Assembly: GCA_000613065.1 (NCBI GenBank)
Contig: CBZS010000565.1
Coordinates: forward strand, 1 to 39,217
Length of the DNA stretch: 39,217 nt
Direction of reading: 5' to 3'
DNA from: Richelia intracellularis
GTDB taxonomy: Bacteria > Cyanobacteriota > Cyanobacteriia > Cyanobacteriales > Nostocaceae
The notes below the pieces were generated by a model. The model ran no database searches and had not been told where the DNA came from. It saw only the letters and a list, made by a program, of their open reading frames with translations. Within the stretch, counting starts at the first letter, position 1. Each line of letters opens with the position of its first letter. The translations under genes and the position numbers were made by a program. Shown piece by piece: positions 1 to 9,607 of the stretch.

Positions 1-452
1 ACTTCCCCCAACCCATGATATCCCAACCGGAAGGGTGGACCTTGATAAAGGTAGCCTAAAAGGCAACATAGCGTAATCATTCCAACTACCGTCAGATCTT
101 TTTGCCAAATAGCTATCGCTATAATTCCCAGCAATCCCAAAACTAGAAATAAATTTCCTAGCCAAAATATTAATTTTTTATTCCTAGTTAAATTCACTAG
201 AGAATGGTGCTTATTTTTATCAATACCTGTATCGGCATCAAAAACATCATTACTGAGATTCTCCCAAGCCAAGATCAAAATTGCAGCAGCGACAAAAGTA
301 ACAAAAACTCCTCCGTCAAAATTTTGTGTTTCAGCAAAAGCCACAGTAGTTCCTATCCATATTGGCATAATCGCTACACTATACATTGGCGGTTTAATCG
401 CCGCCAACCACAACTTTTTGTTAAGAGGTAAAACTTGTATTTTTCTTGTCAT
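1..452 (-). CDS. menA: 1,4-dihydroxy-2-naphthoate phytyltransferase MenA, 5' part (runs off window)
   Basis: The reverse strand reads an open frame from an ATG at 452 to the window edge, about 150 codons, starting MTRKIQVLPLNKKLWLAAIK. It matches the UbiA/MenA prenyltransferase family: an early KPPMYSVAIMPIWIG segment, then the Mg-prenyl-diphosphate binding motif NDVFDADTGID, followed by a hydrophobic helix (IFWLGNLFLVLGLLGIIAI). The enzyme attaches the phytyl chain to dihydroxynaphthoate in the membrane, the committing step to phylloquinone, the photosystem I quinone. The C-terminal half lies outside the window, so intactness is unknown. menF lies divergently 1.8 kb away, which supports the assignment; the space between them has been invaded by a transposase. 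Confidence 0.85.
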   Translation of the reverse strand, partial: MTRKIQVLPLNKKLWLAAIKPPMYSVAIMPIWIGTTVAFAETQNFDGGVFVTFVAAAILILAWENLSNDVFDADTGIDKNKHHSLVNLTRNKKLIFWLGNLFLVLGLLGIIAIAIWQKDLTVVGMITLCCLLGYLYQGPPFRLGYHGLGE

Positions 453-586
453 TTGCAATTGTTCCAATTCCAATTAGTAAAAAAATCTGTAGTTAAGCAA
501 AATTATTTATCAGGTTGACAGTTGTTTGATTTTAGTAGCTGGTAAAACAATGCTAATTTACTCTCATTGGTTAAGCTTTACTCAGA

Positions 587-611
587 CACCTTATTGCCTA
601 AGGTGATTTTT
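587..611. terminator. possible weak hairpin with T-run at the end of the ISAzo13 remnant
   Basis: Arms CACCTTA and TAAGGTG enclose a five-base loop (587-605) and are followed on the plus strand by ATTTTTG. It could be a weak rho-independent terminator or part of the insertion-sequence end; no plus-strand gene precedes it. Confidence 0.25.
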
Positions 612-628
612 GAAACATAAATTACCAG

Positions 629-1807
629 CTAAAGCGGTTGAATCAAGATATCCCATTTGGGCAACAGTGGATTTCGCTGTAATCTAGACTCGACTTGTTT
701 CATAGCTTTCTTTGTTAGAGAAATCCATTTTTGGTAAACAGTTTTACTTAAACTCAAGATAAGATATAAGCCTTTTCAAGTCATACTCGAAGCCCAGGAA
801 AGCATAACTTCAACATCAACAAGCTTCGCCCGCCTCATTCCAATGCTGCTCAAGAATACCCCAACAACCCTCTATGGGATTGTATTTACTATGGTAAGGA
901 GCATAGTAAAGCAATTGAATTGGTATATTTAGCAGCTCAACAAACTCAACCATCCTTTTTTTTAATTGAGTTCTTACTCCACTACTTTTCGGACCATTAT
1001 CAACTTGAATTTGTATCAGTTCGGTATCCTGATTTTGTTCTCGTATCATTGTCTTCCACCATTGAATTAGAGTCTCAACAATAAAATCTCTCATTTTATA
1101 AGAAGAACTACCAAAGTTAATATACAATTGCCCACTATCTTCATCAAGAATCCCACAGGGAGTATATTTTTCTGTGCATCCCATATCATGATCCTCAGCT
1201 TGATTGTCTCCTCTGGTTTTTCTAACACGAGAATAACCCCCCATATTCACGGTAGCTTTGCAATCCATGCTTAGTGGTTTGATTTTCAGGCTTGTTTGTT
1301 GATTGCGGCTCAAACTCTTTGATGTTGTTGAAGATATTATCCGTTTGTGCAATTTTTTTTAAGGTTTGGCTTTTACGACTTTAGGAAGACCATAGCCCAT
1401 TCGATTCAATACTTGTGCCATTGTACTGGCGCAAGGCAATTGCTCCTGGCTAAATCCCTGTTCTTTGAGTTTTTCTAGTGCGGATGTTGCTGTTAAGCGG
1501 GTATAGGGTAAGGAAGTTTTAAATGTTGGGTCTTATTGAGAATCAGATTGTGCAATTTGTCCCAGGGATAATGCCACAACAGAAGAGGTTGTTTCTCCTG
1601 GCAACGCTTTGCTGTGCTAAAGGCTGATTGTAATCCCACACAGATTATCACTGTTCTTTTTTCCGGTAACCCTAACTCTATATTTTCTCTACCCCAAGCG
1701 CATACTGTTTGTGCTAAGCTTGCTTTACCTTGGCAATATTTCAACGTCATCTGAGCTTGAAAGCCCCGACGTTCTACTCCATTCATTTTCGAGCCTGCCA
1801 ACCACAA
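629..1807 (-). pseudogene. decayed ISAzo13-type transposase
   Basis: Three reading frames of the minus strand, read in order, rebuild one DDE transposase of the ISAzo13 type common in Nostoc and Anabaena. The N-terminal part (1807 to about 1530) reads NGVERRGFQAQMTLKYCQG. A frame change near 1530 leads to LTATSALEKLKEQGFSQEQL, a stop lies near 1360, then the catalytic part follows (1352-818; DCKATVNMGGYSR, QVDNGPKSSG, YYAPYHSKYNPIEGCWGILE). After another frame change near 825 the C-terminus continues with a stop near 742 and ends LLPKWDILIQPL at 629. With at least two frameshifts and two internal stops it cannot make a working enzyme. It sits between the divergent menA and menF genes. Confidence 0.85.
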
Positions 1808-1810
1808 GTC

Positions 1811-2254
1811 TTTTATTTGTGATCTTGTTAATCATTTGGGTTCCTCTGCTGGGTATAGCATACTCTAAAATACTTGCCCCTGTTTTTTTTACTTATCAAC
1901 ATTACATCTTACTTTCATTGGTAAATTCTTTCTTATAAATCACCTAAAATGAATCAGAGAAAAATAGTTTAGGGATATCAGAGCCAAAAAAAACTAGATG
2001 TTCGCCAAAAACCTCCTACTCGATTTTGTAGACACTGTTTTATAATCATGCTCTGTTCCTTGAGTCTTTTTACCCAGAGCAACAACAGGCCTCAGAGGAT
2101 GGATGTTTCCCAAGGCTAGCCACTACAGGAAAAAAACACAATCCTGCGCTATCTGGTAAAAAAGCGTCTATTTATGTTACCTGTAAAAATACGACCATGA
2201 TTTATCAGTGTTTAGAAAGATAACTTCAAAAAAATTAACCATTTTTTTAGATCC
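1811..2254. other. gene-free stretch upstream of menF
   Basis: No convincing coding frame is seen on either strand. It lies between the transposase remnant and menF, so it should hold the menF promoter, but no clear -10/-35 pair stands out in this AT-rich sequence. Confidence 0.4.
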
Positions 2255-3670
2255 ATGACAGTTTCACAATGCACTGCCGATTTTTTTGTATCCCATAAAG
2301 ACCTATACCAATTTTTCTTATCTATTAAGCAAAATTGTCAAAAAAATAATTCTACAAAAATTGCCAGTATTTCTCTGGAAATTGACTTGGTAGATCCTCT
2401 AGTCGTGTTTTCCAAAATGTCGAAAGCAAATCAGCTTAATTTTTATTGGGAAAACAAAGCTAATCAAGAAGCAATAATAGCGATTGACGATGTGATACAG
2501 AAAGGTTTATCTGGTAAAGAACGCTTTATTGATACAGAAAAATTTATCAAAGATTGTATACAAAATATTTACAGATTCTCTTTAGATAAGCTCTCACACA
2601 TTCATCCTTATTTCTTTTGTGCTTTTAGCTTTTTTTCAGAAGATTTACAGCAGACTTATCCTTTTTGCCCGGCAAATGCTTTTTTGCCAAAATGGCAAAT
2701 AAATGTTAGCAAAAAAAAATGTATATTAATTGCTAATTTAATTGTTACTTCGAGAATAGAAATAAATGATTTACTACAGCAATTATGGGAAAAAATCAGA
2801 TTAATTAATTCACTCAAAGGTAACTATACAAATTATAAGATGCAATTAAATAAATTAAACCAAACTTATGTAGTTGATTCAGAACATTTTAAATCTTCAG
2901 TATCCTCTGCATTAAATAAAATTAAGGCGAATAAAATAAGAAAAATAGTATTAGCTAATGCTTTAGATGTAATTTCTAATAAAAGTTTTGACTTAATAAA
3001 ATCATTAGACAAACTCAGAAAAATACATCCTAACTGTTATATATTTTCTATTGGTAATGGCAAAGGTCAAAACTTTATCGGAGCTAGTCCAGAAAGATTA
3101 CTTTGTATCTCTAAAAATCAATTAATTACAGATGCTCTTGCTGGCTCTGCACCAAGGGGAAAAACCCCAATAGAAGATGCAGCCTATGCTGACAGTTTAC
3201 TTAACACTGATAAAGAAAGACATGAGCATAACCTAGTTATTGATTTTATTTCCCAAAGTTTATCTCAGTTGGGCTTATTACCCCAGATTCTATCACCAAG
3301 GTTAAGACAGCTTTCTAATATTCAGCATTTGTGGACACCAATTAGTGCTATTGTTCCCCCTAATATACATCCCTTAAAAATAGTTGCCCAATTACATCCC
3401 ACACCTGCCGTTGCAGGAACATTGCCAGATATAGCTTGTAATGAGATACGACGTTACGAAAGTTTTGAACGGGGTTTGTATGCTGCACCTCTGGGCTGGT
3501 TAGATGGAGAAGGTAACTGTGAATTTATTGTTGGTATTCGTTCTGCATTGATAGATGGTGATCGCGCTAGGTTGTATGCAGGTGCTGGTATTGTTGCAGG
3601 TTCCGAACCCAATAAAGAATTGGCAGAAATTCAATTGAAATTGCAAGCTTTGCTCAAAGCCTTAATCTAA
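2255..3670 (+). CDS. menF: isochorismate synthase MenF
   Basis: This 471-residue protein converts chorismate to isochorismate, the entry step of phylloquinone synthesis. Chorismate-binding enzyme motifs are present in order in the C-terminal half: IRKIVLANAL (catalytic lysine region), FIGASPERLL near residue 276, DALAGSAPRGKTP, DKERHEHNLVID, LHPTPAVAGTLP, ESFERGLYAAPLGWLDGEG and YAGAGIVAGSEPNKELAEIQ. The N-terminal 200 residues are AT-rich, lysine- and asparagine-heavy and poorly conserved, as is usual for MenF. Length is normal and no motif is broken, so the gene looks functional. No strong ribosome binding site precedes the ATG. The pathway partner menA is on the opposite strand at the window start. 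Confidence 0.93.
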   Translation: MTVSQCTADFFVSHKDLYQFFLSIKQNCQKNNSTKIASISLEIDLVDPLVVFSKMSKANQLNFYWENKANQEAIIAIDDVIQKGLSGKERFIDTEKFIKDCIQNIYRFSLDKLSHIHPYFFCAFSFFSEDLQQTYPFCPANAFLPKWQINVSKKKCILIANLIVTSRIEINDLLQQLWEKIRLINSLKGNYTNYKMQLNKLNQTYVVDSEHFKSSVSSALNKIKANKIRKIVLANALDVISNKSFDLIKSLDKLRKIHPNCYIFSIGNGKGQNFIGASPERLLCISKNQLITDALAGSAPRGKTPIEDAAYADSLLNTDKERHEHNLVIDFISQSLSQLGLLPQILSPRLRQLSNIQHLWTPISAIVPPNIHPLKIVAQLHPTPAVAGTLPDIACNEIRRYESFERGLYAAPLGWLDGEGNCEFIVGIRSALIDGDRARLYAGAGIVAGSEPNKELAEIQLKLQALLKALI

Positions 3671-3937
3671 AATCTTAAGGGGCTTATAGGATTTGAAACT
3701 GCAACAAAATATTATGGGTAATTCATTACGTATCATAACTAAATTCAAAATCTAAAATTTTTTTGTAGTGTGAGAGAAAAGTAACTGTCTTCAGAAAAAT
3801 TTGCGTGAATGTGTGTAGCTAACTCCAACAAGACAAATATGAGATACAAGTAACTCTGCCAAGCTGATAAAAATACGTTTCGGATTACTTGTACTGATGA
3901 TAGCAACTTAAATTATAAATATATAGGAGTTATAACT

Positions 3938-4449
3938 ATGACATTTGCTACTTATACTACCCCTCAACAGAATAAACCCGTGCTTAAAGAAGGTTCCAAG
4001 AGTGAAGCAGTCGAATAATTACAAAAATTACTATTACCACATCGAGCTTTTGTATATTTAAATCAACAAGGTGCTTGTCTGTTTCCTGGAGATAAAGTGA
4101 TTGACGGGATATTTGGATCTAAAACCAAACAAGCTGTGATTATTTATCAAAGCATGAAGTTTCTTGTAGAAGATGGAATTGTTGGAGATAAAACTTGGCG
4201 ATCGCTCTATAAAGGTGCACCTGTGGATATGCCTATTCTCAAACTTCGTAGCAAAGGTGAATTAGTAGAGAAAATTCAGGCGAGGTAGCTATTGCTAGAT
4301 ATAACCAAGGAACTCTTGATGGTGATTTTGGTCTAATTACAGAAGCTGCAATTAGAGAATTACAAAAACACACTATATTACCTGTAAATGGAACTGTAGG
4401 CAATCCCACCTGGTTTGAACTAAGTAAGATTAATACTATTTTCTACTAA
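3938..4449 (+). pseudogene. broken peptidoglycan-binding-domain (PG_binding_1) protein
   Basis: An ATG at 3938 preceded by AGGAG (3925-3929) begins MTFATYTTPQQNKPVLKEGS. The frame is cut by TAA at 4016-4018, where the family has a Glu codon (SEAVE then stop then LQKLL). It continues through VIDGIFGSKTKQAV and GIVGDKTWRSL, then shifts frame near 4283. The shifted frame reads IARYNQGTLDGDFGLITEAA and GTVGNPTWFELSK to a stop at 4447-4449. The two tandem halves each carry the DG.FG..T..A pattern of peptidoglycan-binding repeats. One nonsense and one frameshift mutation make it a pseudogene unless readthrough occurs. A strong terminator follows. Confidence 0.8.
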
Positions 4450-4521
4450 TTCTAGCTGTGAGTCTCTGAATTAACTTGTGAACTTGTAATTCTGTACTTG
4501 TCAAAATATCCGCGTATTCTC

Positions 4522-4553
4522 AAACCTCTAGTTATTGGAACTGGAGGTTTTTT
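4522..4553 (+). terminator. rho-independent terminator after the PG-binding pseudogene
   Basis: Arms AAACCTC-T-AGTT and AACT-G-GAGGTTT form an approximately 11-12 bp stem with a five-base loop, followed by a run of six T. It is well preserved although the gene before it is broken. Confidence 0.8.
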
Positions 4554-4950
4554 GTTTTCAAATCTATATACTTTTGTGAAGTGCTGTGTAAGTGTTCGAT
4601 TTTCTCTGGATATATAAGTAACACACACAGACAAAAGGATTACATTTCTATGAAATCTATCACTAGCTTAAGCGATATTACTTATCCCAGAAAATTGATT
4701 ACCAGCTCAACTCATTCTCCGAGTTGCAGCCAAGTCATATTTCTTCACATTTTTTTTATCATTTGGGAAAAAATATAAAGGCGAACGTGCATATTTGTTT
4801 CCTAAATGGGTACTTAAAGAATAATTTTCATACTATCAATTTGAAAATATTGACATCATTAAATCGGAGTATTATAGGAATAATTTCACATGATAAACTC
4901 CAGGTTTCAATGTATATAATATTTATTTGAATCTTCTTGGTATTTGATAT
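4554..4950. other. AT-rich stretch without a confident gene
   Basis: Short overlapping open frames occur on the plus strand (for example 4650-4778, starting MKSITSLSDITYPRK, and a stretch in another frame ending YLFPKWVLKE near 4828). None has a ribosome binding site and a recognisable family. It may be a decayed gene of unknown kind. Confidence 0.3.
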
Positions 4951-5191
4951 TCAAGAGAAGTATTCCATAATAATTGATTCTAACTGTACAATTTCCAAAG
5001 GTTTAGTTAAATAATTATTAGCTCCATTTTTTTTTATGTAATCTTGTGGAATGTCATCATCATTACAGGTAAGTCTTGAAGTTTTTTCTCTTGACGTAAT
5101 TGAGCTAAGAAATCCCATCCTGTGGGGTAATTTTTATCTAACACTGATGTACTACCCTGTAAGTCACCATCCAATAAGATTAAATCTGGCT

Positions 5192-5241
5192 TTTGATTAC
5201 TTACTCGTTAATTCTTTTTTTAAAACGAGTAAGTAATCAAA
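5192..5241. repeat. perfect 18-bp inverted repeat at the kinase-receiver junction
   Basis: Left arm 5192-5209 and right arm 5224-5241 are exact reverse complements, with a 14-base T-rich loop. On the minus strand the arm nearer the receiver domain reads sensibly as RVSNQ before KPDLILL. The other arm looks like an inverted copy inserted upstream that destroys the reading frame. Confidence 0.85.
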
Positions 5242-5914
5242 TTAAAATCAAATTGTTTGTAAATAGTATTGTTTGATTTGAGCTGATTTTTTTTTAATAA
5301 TAAAAAAACTCTTAATTGTGGGAGGTTTATATATTCTAGAAATAGAAGCAATGTTAGATTTATGTAAGTTTTCACTAGCTGCATCAATCACTTGATTATT
5401 TCCATCCTCAAGACTTGAATCATGTTTGTCCATAATAGCTGGTAAAAATAAAGTAAATTGACTACCTTTACCCAAAGTTGATTTTATAGTCACATCTCCA
5501 CCATGTAGTCGTGCTAATTTGCGGGTCAGAGCTAAACCGAGTCCAGTTCCTTCATAATGGCGATTTAAGCGACTATCCAATTGTTTAAAAGCAGTAAAGA
5601 TAAATTGTAATTGTTCGGAAACAATAGCAATACCAGTATCTGTCACTTTAAATGTAATTCCAGTTGCTACATTTTTTACTTCTAGGGATACCTTACCTTT
5701 TGAAGTAAATTTAATGGCATTCGTTAATAAATTCAGCAGCATTGGGGTGACTCGTCGATGATCTGCAATACAAAATTCCGGTGTAGTATCAATTTTTGAA
5801 TTAATTTGTAGGCCTTTATTTAAAACGTGATCGCGCACTGTGGATACAACATAGTTACACAAATATTGAACATTGAATTTAGAGTATGTTTTAAAAGTCG
5901 AAGTGAGTTACAAA

Positions 5915-6708
5915 TCATGGAATTCCCCTGACCATGATACGTATCATTGCAATATAGATTAAAGTCTCAGAAGTTTCAGGTAGCCTTTCATAGTCCTTAC
6001 TTAATCTTCTACACCAATTGAGCCACCCGAAAGTTCGTTGTACAACCCAAGGTTTTGGTAAAAGGGTAAAACCCTTCTTTTCTAAGTGTGTGAGAAGCAC
6101 TTCCACAATCCAACGAAAAACACCGATTATCCAGTGGGCAAAATATTCCCCCCGATATCCTCCATCCATCCAGATAGTGTGCAGTTTTTTAACTTTATCT
6201 TTCATCTGATAAACCTGCCAGAAGGTGCAGGGTCTAAACGTGCACGTTCTGGCACTCTTGCAGAAGTAACCAAGACTCGCAAAACTAGCCTTAACAAGTC
6301 AACCGTAATAAATCGCTTACGTCCATGTATTTGTTTTCCTGGGTCGAAACCAACATCCGTACAAATCATGGTTGCGGTTTCAACTGATTGGCTATCAACG
6401 GCTGTTTCCTATGGACTTGGTTCTCGACTGGCTGCTACCTGAACCCATTGATATAGTTTGTCATGAACCTGAAGCCAAGTACTGTCTTTGCGCCATCTTC
6501 TGAAATAGCCATAGACTGTAGACCAAGGTGGTAAATCTCCTGGTAATGCCCACCATGTAGATCCTTGATACAGTACCTATTAAATTGCGTTTACTACTGC
6601 GTACATACATGTTGTACGTGCATGACCAGCTGGTTTTGCCTCTGGAAACAGCTCTGGGATTAACTCCCACTCTTACCACGTTAAATAGCTAGGATAATTC
6701 TTAGTCAT
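5915..6708 (-). pseudogene. IS5-family transposase of copy 1, frame-disrupted
   Basis: The minus strand starts with ATG at 6708 (MTKNYPSYLTW), and a stop follows at once within LTW*EWEL. Further frame changes lead to an intact C-terminal block (6205-5915) containing LHTIWMDGGYRGEYFAHWI, FTLLPKPWVVQRTFGWLNW and SETLIYIAMIRIMVRG. The family's VVERTFGW motif, which supplies the catalytic glutamate, reads VVQRTFGW here, so the copy is probably catalytically dead even without the frameshifts. An inverted repeat (6216-6254) sits where the two coding halves part frame. Confidence 0.85.
6216..6254. repeat. inverted repeat inside IS5 transposase, copy 1
   Basis: TGCCAGAAGGTGCA (6216-6229) and TGCACGTTCTGGCA (6241-6254) pair with one mismatch across an 11-base loop. 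The same structure is present in copy 2, so it predates the divergence of the two copies. Confidence 0.85.
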
Positions 6709-8015
6709 TTGCTCACGGGGTGCTGTTTTCTATAATTATCAGCATATGCCTTGTGAGCTTTTTTATGAGACCTCTCACCTTTTAAAACATGCTCTTAGAT
6801 ACAAATAGTTTTTCTTTACCTGATTCTACTTTTGATAGTTCTAAAATATCATTAATTAATCCTAGGAGATGTTCTCCACTCTTATAAATACAATTCATGT
6901 ATTCTTGCTGTTTAGTATTCAGGCCACCTCCTATTTCCTGTTCTAAAAAATGAGATAACCCCATAATCGCATTTAAAGGAGTACGTAATTAATGGGTAAT
7001 TTTAGGCAAATATTGGATTTTTATCTGACTATAAAATTCAGACTTTTAATTACTAACTAGTAACTGGTTCTCAGTCTATTTAATTTTACTAATATCTTCT
7101 AATATGGCAATAAACAAAATTTATTTGCCATTCCTATTTGTAATCAAAGACACATTCAAAATAGTCAAAATTCGTTTTCCATCTCTACATAAAAATTGTA
7201 TTTCTATCTCTAACCGCTCTTCTCTCGCAAAAATTAATTGCTTGTATCGTTCAATATATTTGGGCTGCTTACTAATAATATCGGAGAATCGCTTACCATA
7301 TAACTCTTCACTACTATAGTCCAACATGTGTGATAGAGACGGATTTGTATCAACAATCCTAGCTCTCATATCTACTAAGCCAATTCCAATGGAACAACGC
7401 TCAAAAACTGCCCTAAATTGTGCTTCACTCCATCTTAGTCCTTCTTGGGTATTTTTCCTCTCGCTAGATTCTATAGCTCAGGAAACAAAGTCAGCAATAG
7501 AAAGAAGCGGCAAAATTGTCCTCATCTAAATGCCATTGACGTATATTCTCCATATACTCATGGCAAACTATCTCTACCAGTTTTCCCCCTAACCAAATAG
7601 GCGCATTTAGCAAAGAATTTATCCCCAGCACATAAAGATAGGTTGCAGAGAACTCTTCAGTTCGCGGATCGTTTATGGCATCGCTCACTGCAATACTACG
7701 TTCTGTTTTCAATGCCTGAAAATAAATAGGATAATTTGCTTTCGCTAACGAGATACCCGAACAATGAAGCTTAGTATTGCGATCATATACATCCACACAT
7801 TCTATTTGTTAATTTTCTTCGTTGTATAACCAAATACTAGCTCTATGTACTTGCAAGGTTTTTGAAGCAGCCTCAGTAATTCCCATGAACGCAGCTTGCA
7901 GGTTTCCCTGTTGTAATATTTGGCTTTTTCCCTGTTGCATTAAGGTCTTACTCTGGCTCTGGAGGTTATGCTCCCGTTGCTTTAAACATGATTGTTGGAA
8001 TTTCAACCGATCCAT

Positions 8016-8335
8016 GTACTATGAATTTTTAATATAAGAATTTAATTTTCAAAATACCTAAAGTGAGTGAGGGAAGGACTTAAGTATAAATATCAAATAA
8101 TTAATCTACTTTATGTAACATTTTCTCAAAAAATTATATGTATTCCTTACAACTAATATTATTATAGAAGGATTAGTAGATTCAATCCCCAGCACTTTAC
8201 GGATACCCGTGTAATTTGAGAATTGATAAGATTTTTGATGAAATTTTAGGTCTTGAAAAAACAATTGATAGCTGAAAAAATTAAAACAAGAATAGCCCCA
8301 GGGTATTCTCACTTTGCTCTCCTGTGAGGAAATTG
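8016..8335. other. gene-free stretch upstream of purD
   Basis: No supported coding frame is seen. It separates the dead kinase from purD (divergent) and should hold the purD promoter, but no clear promoter consensus is recognisable. Confidence 0.4.
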
Positions 8336-9607
8336 GTGAAAATTTTAGTTGTTGGTAATGGTGGACGGGAACACGCCCTTGCTTGGAAATTGTTACAATC
8401 CCCGCAAGTAAAACAGGTATATTGCGCTCCCGGTAATGGGGGTACAGCTATTTTACCAGGTTGTCAAAATTTACCCCTGAAAATAGATGATTTTGATGGA
8501 ATAAGCGAATTCGCCCTGGATTCAGGGATAGAGATGGTAGTCGTAGGACCAGAAGTACCCTTAGCACAGGGCATTACCGATTATCTGCGAACGCAAGGTT
8601 TAAAAGTATTTGGTCCAACCAAGGCAGGGGCTGAGATTGAAGCTAGTAAGGCTTGGTCAAAAGAACTTATGCAAGTAGCAGGAATACCTACAGCCCAAGC
8701 AGCAGTATTTAACCAGGCTTCAGCCGCTAAGTCCTACGTGAGAGTGCAAGGAATACCCATAGTTGTGAAAGCCGATGGTTTAGCCGCCGGAAAAGGTGTA
8801 ATAGTTGCCACTACCTTAGAACAAGCCGAAGCAGCCATTGACTCTATTTTTCAAGGACAATTTGGCAAGGCAGGGGAATTTGTTGTCATTGAGGAATGTT
8901 TAACGGGACAAGAGGTCTCGATATTAGCATTAACCGATGGCTTAACAATTCGTCCCCTGTTACCAGCCCAGGATCATAAACGGATTGGAGAAGGGGACAC
9001 GGGAGATAATACTGGTGGTATGGGGGCTTATGCCTCTGCACTCATCGCTACCCCGGAATTGATGGCAAAGGTACAGAAAGAGGTTTTGGAACCAGCGATC
9101 GCTAATTTACATTCCAGGGGAATTGATTATTGTGGAGTCTTGTATGCTGGCTTAATGGTAACTCCCACAGGAGAATTTAAGGTTTTAGAGTTTAACTGCC
9201 GCTTTGGCGATCCCGAAACCCAGGTAGTTTTACCTCTACTAGAAACCCCCCTAGAAGAATTGATGTTAGCTTGTATTCAGCAGCGCTTGGCAGAAATGCC
9301 CCCCATTGTCTGGAAGCAGGGGGTAGCTGCCACAGTAGTAGCTGCTTCTGGAGGTTATCCCGGTAGTTATGAAAAAGGTAAATTAATTACAGGCATTGAT
9401 AAGGCTGAAGCATTGGAAACCAAAGTATTTCATGCAGGGACGCGATTAGTAGAGAGGAACATAGTTACAGATGGGGGACGAGTATTAAATATCACTGCAA
9501 TTGGCGATAACTTTCAACAAGCCTTAGATCGGGCTTATGCTGGAATTAAGTGCATTGAATTTGAGGGACTATATTATCGCCGTGACATCGGCTATCGAGT
9601 TTTGTAA
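8336..9607 (+). CDS. purD: phosphoribosylamine-glycine ligase PurD
   Basis: PurD (GAR synthetase) joins glycine to phosphoribosylamine with ATP, the second step of purine synthesis. The N-terminal domain begins KILVVGNGGREHALAWKL. The ATP-grasp core shows GIPIVVKADGLAAGKGV, PAQDHKRIGEGDTGDNTGGM and VLEFNCRFGDPETQ, and the C-terminal domain ends YYRRDIGYRVL. I place the start at the GTG at 8336 because GAGG (8326-8329) lies seven bases upstream and homologues begin at the KxLVVGNGG block. A GTG at 8324 would overlap that binding site. The 423-residue length is normal. The gene is intact and followed by nblS on the same strand after 366 bases. Confidence 0.96.
   Translation: MKILVVGNGGREHALAWKLLQSPQVKQVYCAPGNGGTAILPGCQNLPLKIDDFDGISEFALDSGIEMVVVGPEVPLAQGITDYLRTQGLKVFGPTKAGAEIEASKAWSKELMQVAGIPTAQAAVFNQASAAKSYVRVQGIPIVVKADGLAAGKGVIVATTLEQAEAAIDSIFQGQFGKAGEFVVIEECLTGQEVSILALTDGLTIRPLLPAQDHKRIGEGDTGDNTGGMGAYASALIATPELMAKVQKEVLEPAIANLHSRGIDYCGVLYAGLMVTPTGEFKVLEFNCRFGDPETQVVLPLLETPLEELMLACIQQRLAEMPPIVWKQGVAATVVAASGGYPGSYEKGKLITGIDKAEALETKVFHAGTRLVERNIVTDGGRVLNITAIGDNFQQALDRAYAGIKCIEFEGLYYRRDIGYRVL

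Larger units (their letters stand above)
5882..6794 (-). mobile_element. IS5-family insertion sequence, copy 1 (913 bp) with TTA target duplication
   Basis: Terminal inverted repeats are GAGTATGTTTTAAAAG at 5882 and its near complement CTTTTAAAACATGCTC ending at 6794. TTA flanks both sides (5879-5881 and 6795-6797), as expected for IS5-family TNA targets. Removing the element and one TTA joins EKLFVSK to FNVQYLCNYVV in frame, so it landed in an open kinase gene. A second copy lies at 35751-36667. Confidence 0.92.
4951..8015 (-). pseudogene. dead hybrid sensor kinase: GAF-PAS-HisKA-HATPase-receiver, cut by an IS5 element
   Basis: Reading the minus strand from 8015, pieces of one large cytoplasmic sensor kinase follow in order. 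A coiled-coil and GAF start (ITEAASKTLQVHRASIWLYN) meets a stop at 7809. The GAF core continues 7796-7491 (IAVSDAINDPRTEEFSATYL), then a PAS domain 7369-7121 (GYSSEEL-like, FLCRDGKRILTI). The H-box KITH*LRTPLNAIMG has TAA at 6991-6989 directly after the phospho-acceptor His. The dimerisation helix (LNDILELSKVESG-like) is interrupted by the IS at 5882-6794. The ATPase domain follows (5862-5248: NLLTNAIKFTSKG, GTGLGLALTRKLARLHGG) and a frameshifted receiver (KPDLILLDGDLQGS; NGANNYLTKPLEIVQL). It is beyond repair by any single event. Confidence 0.9.

Noticed and set aside
8106-8312. 68-codon minus-strand open frame upstream of purD
   Set aside because: Aromatic-rich AT-driven translation with no ribosome binding site or family resemblance; it overlaps the probable purD promoter.
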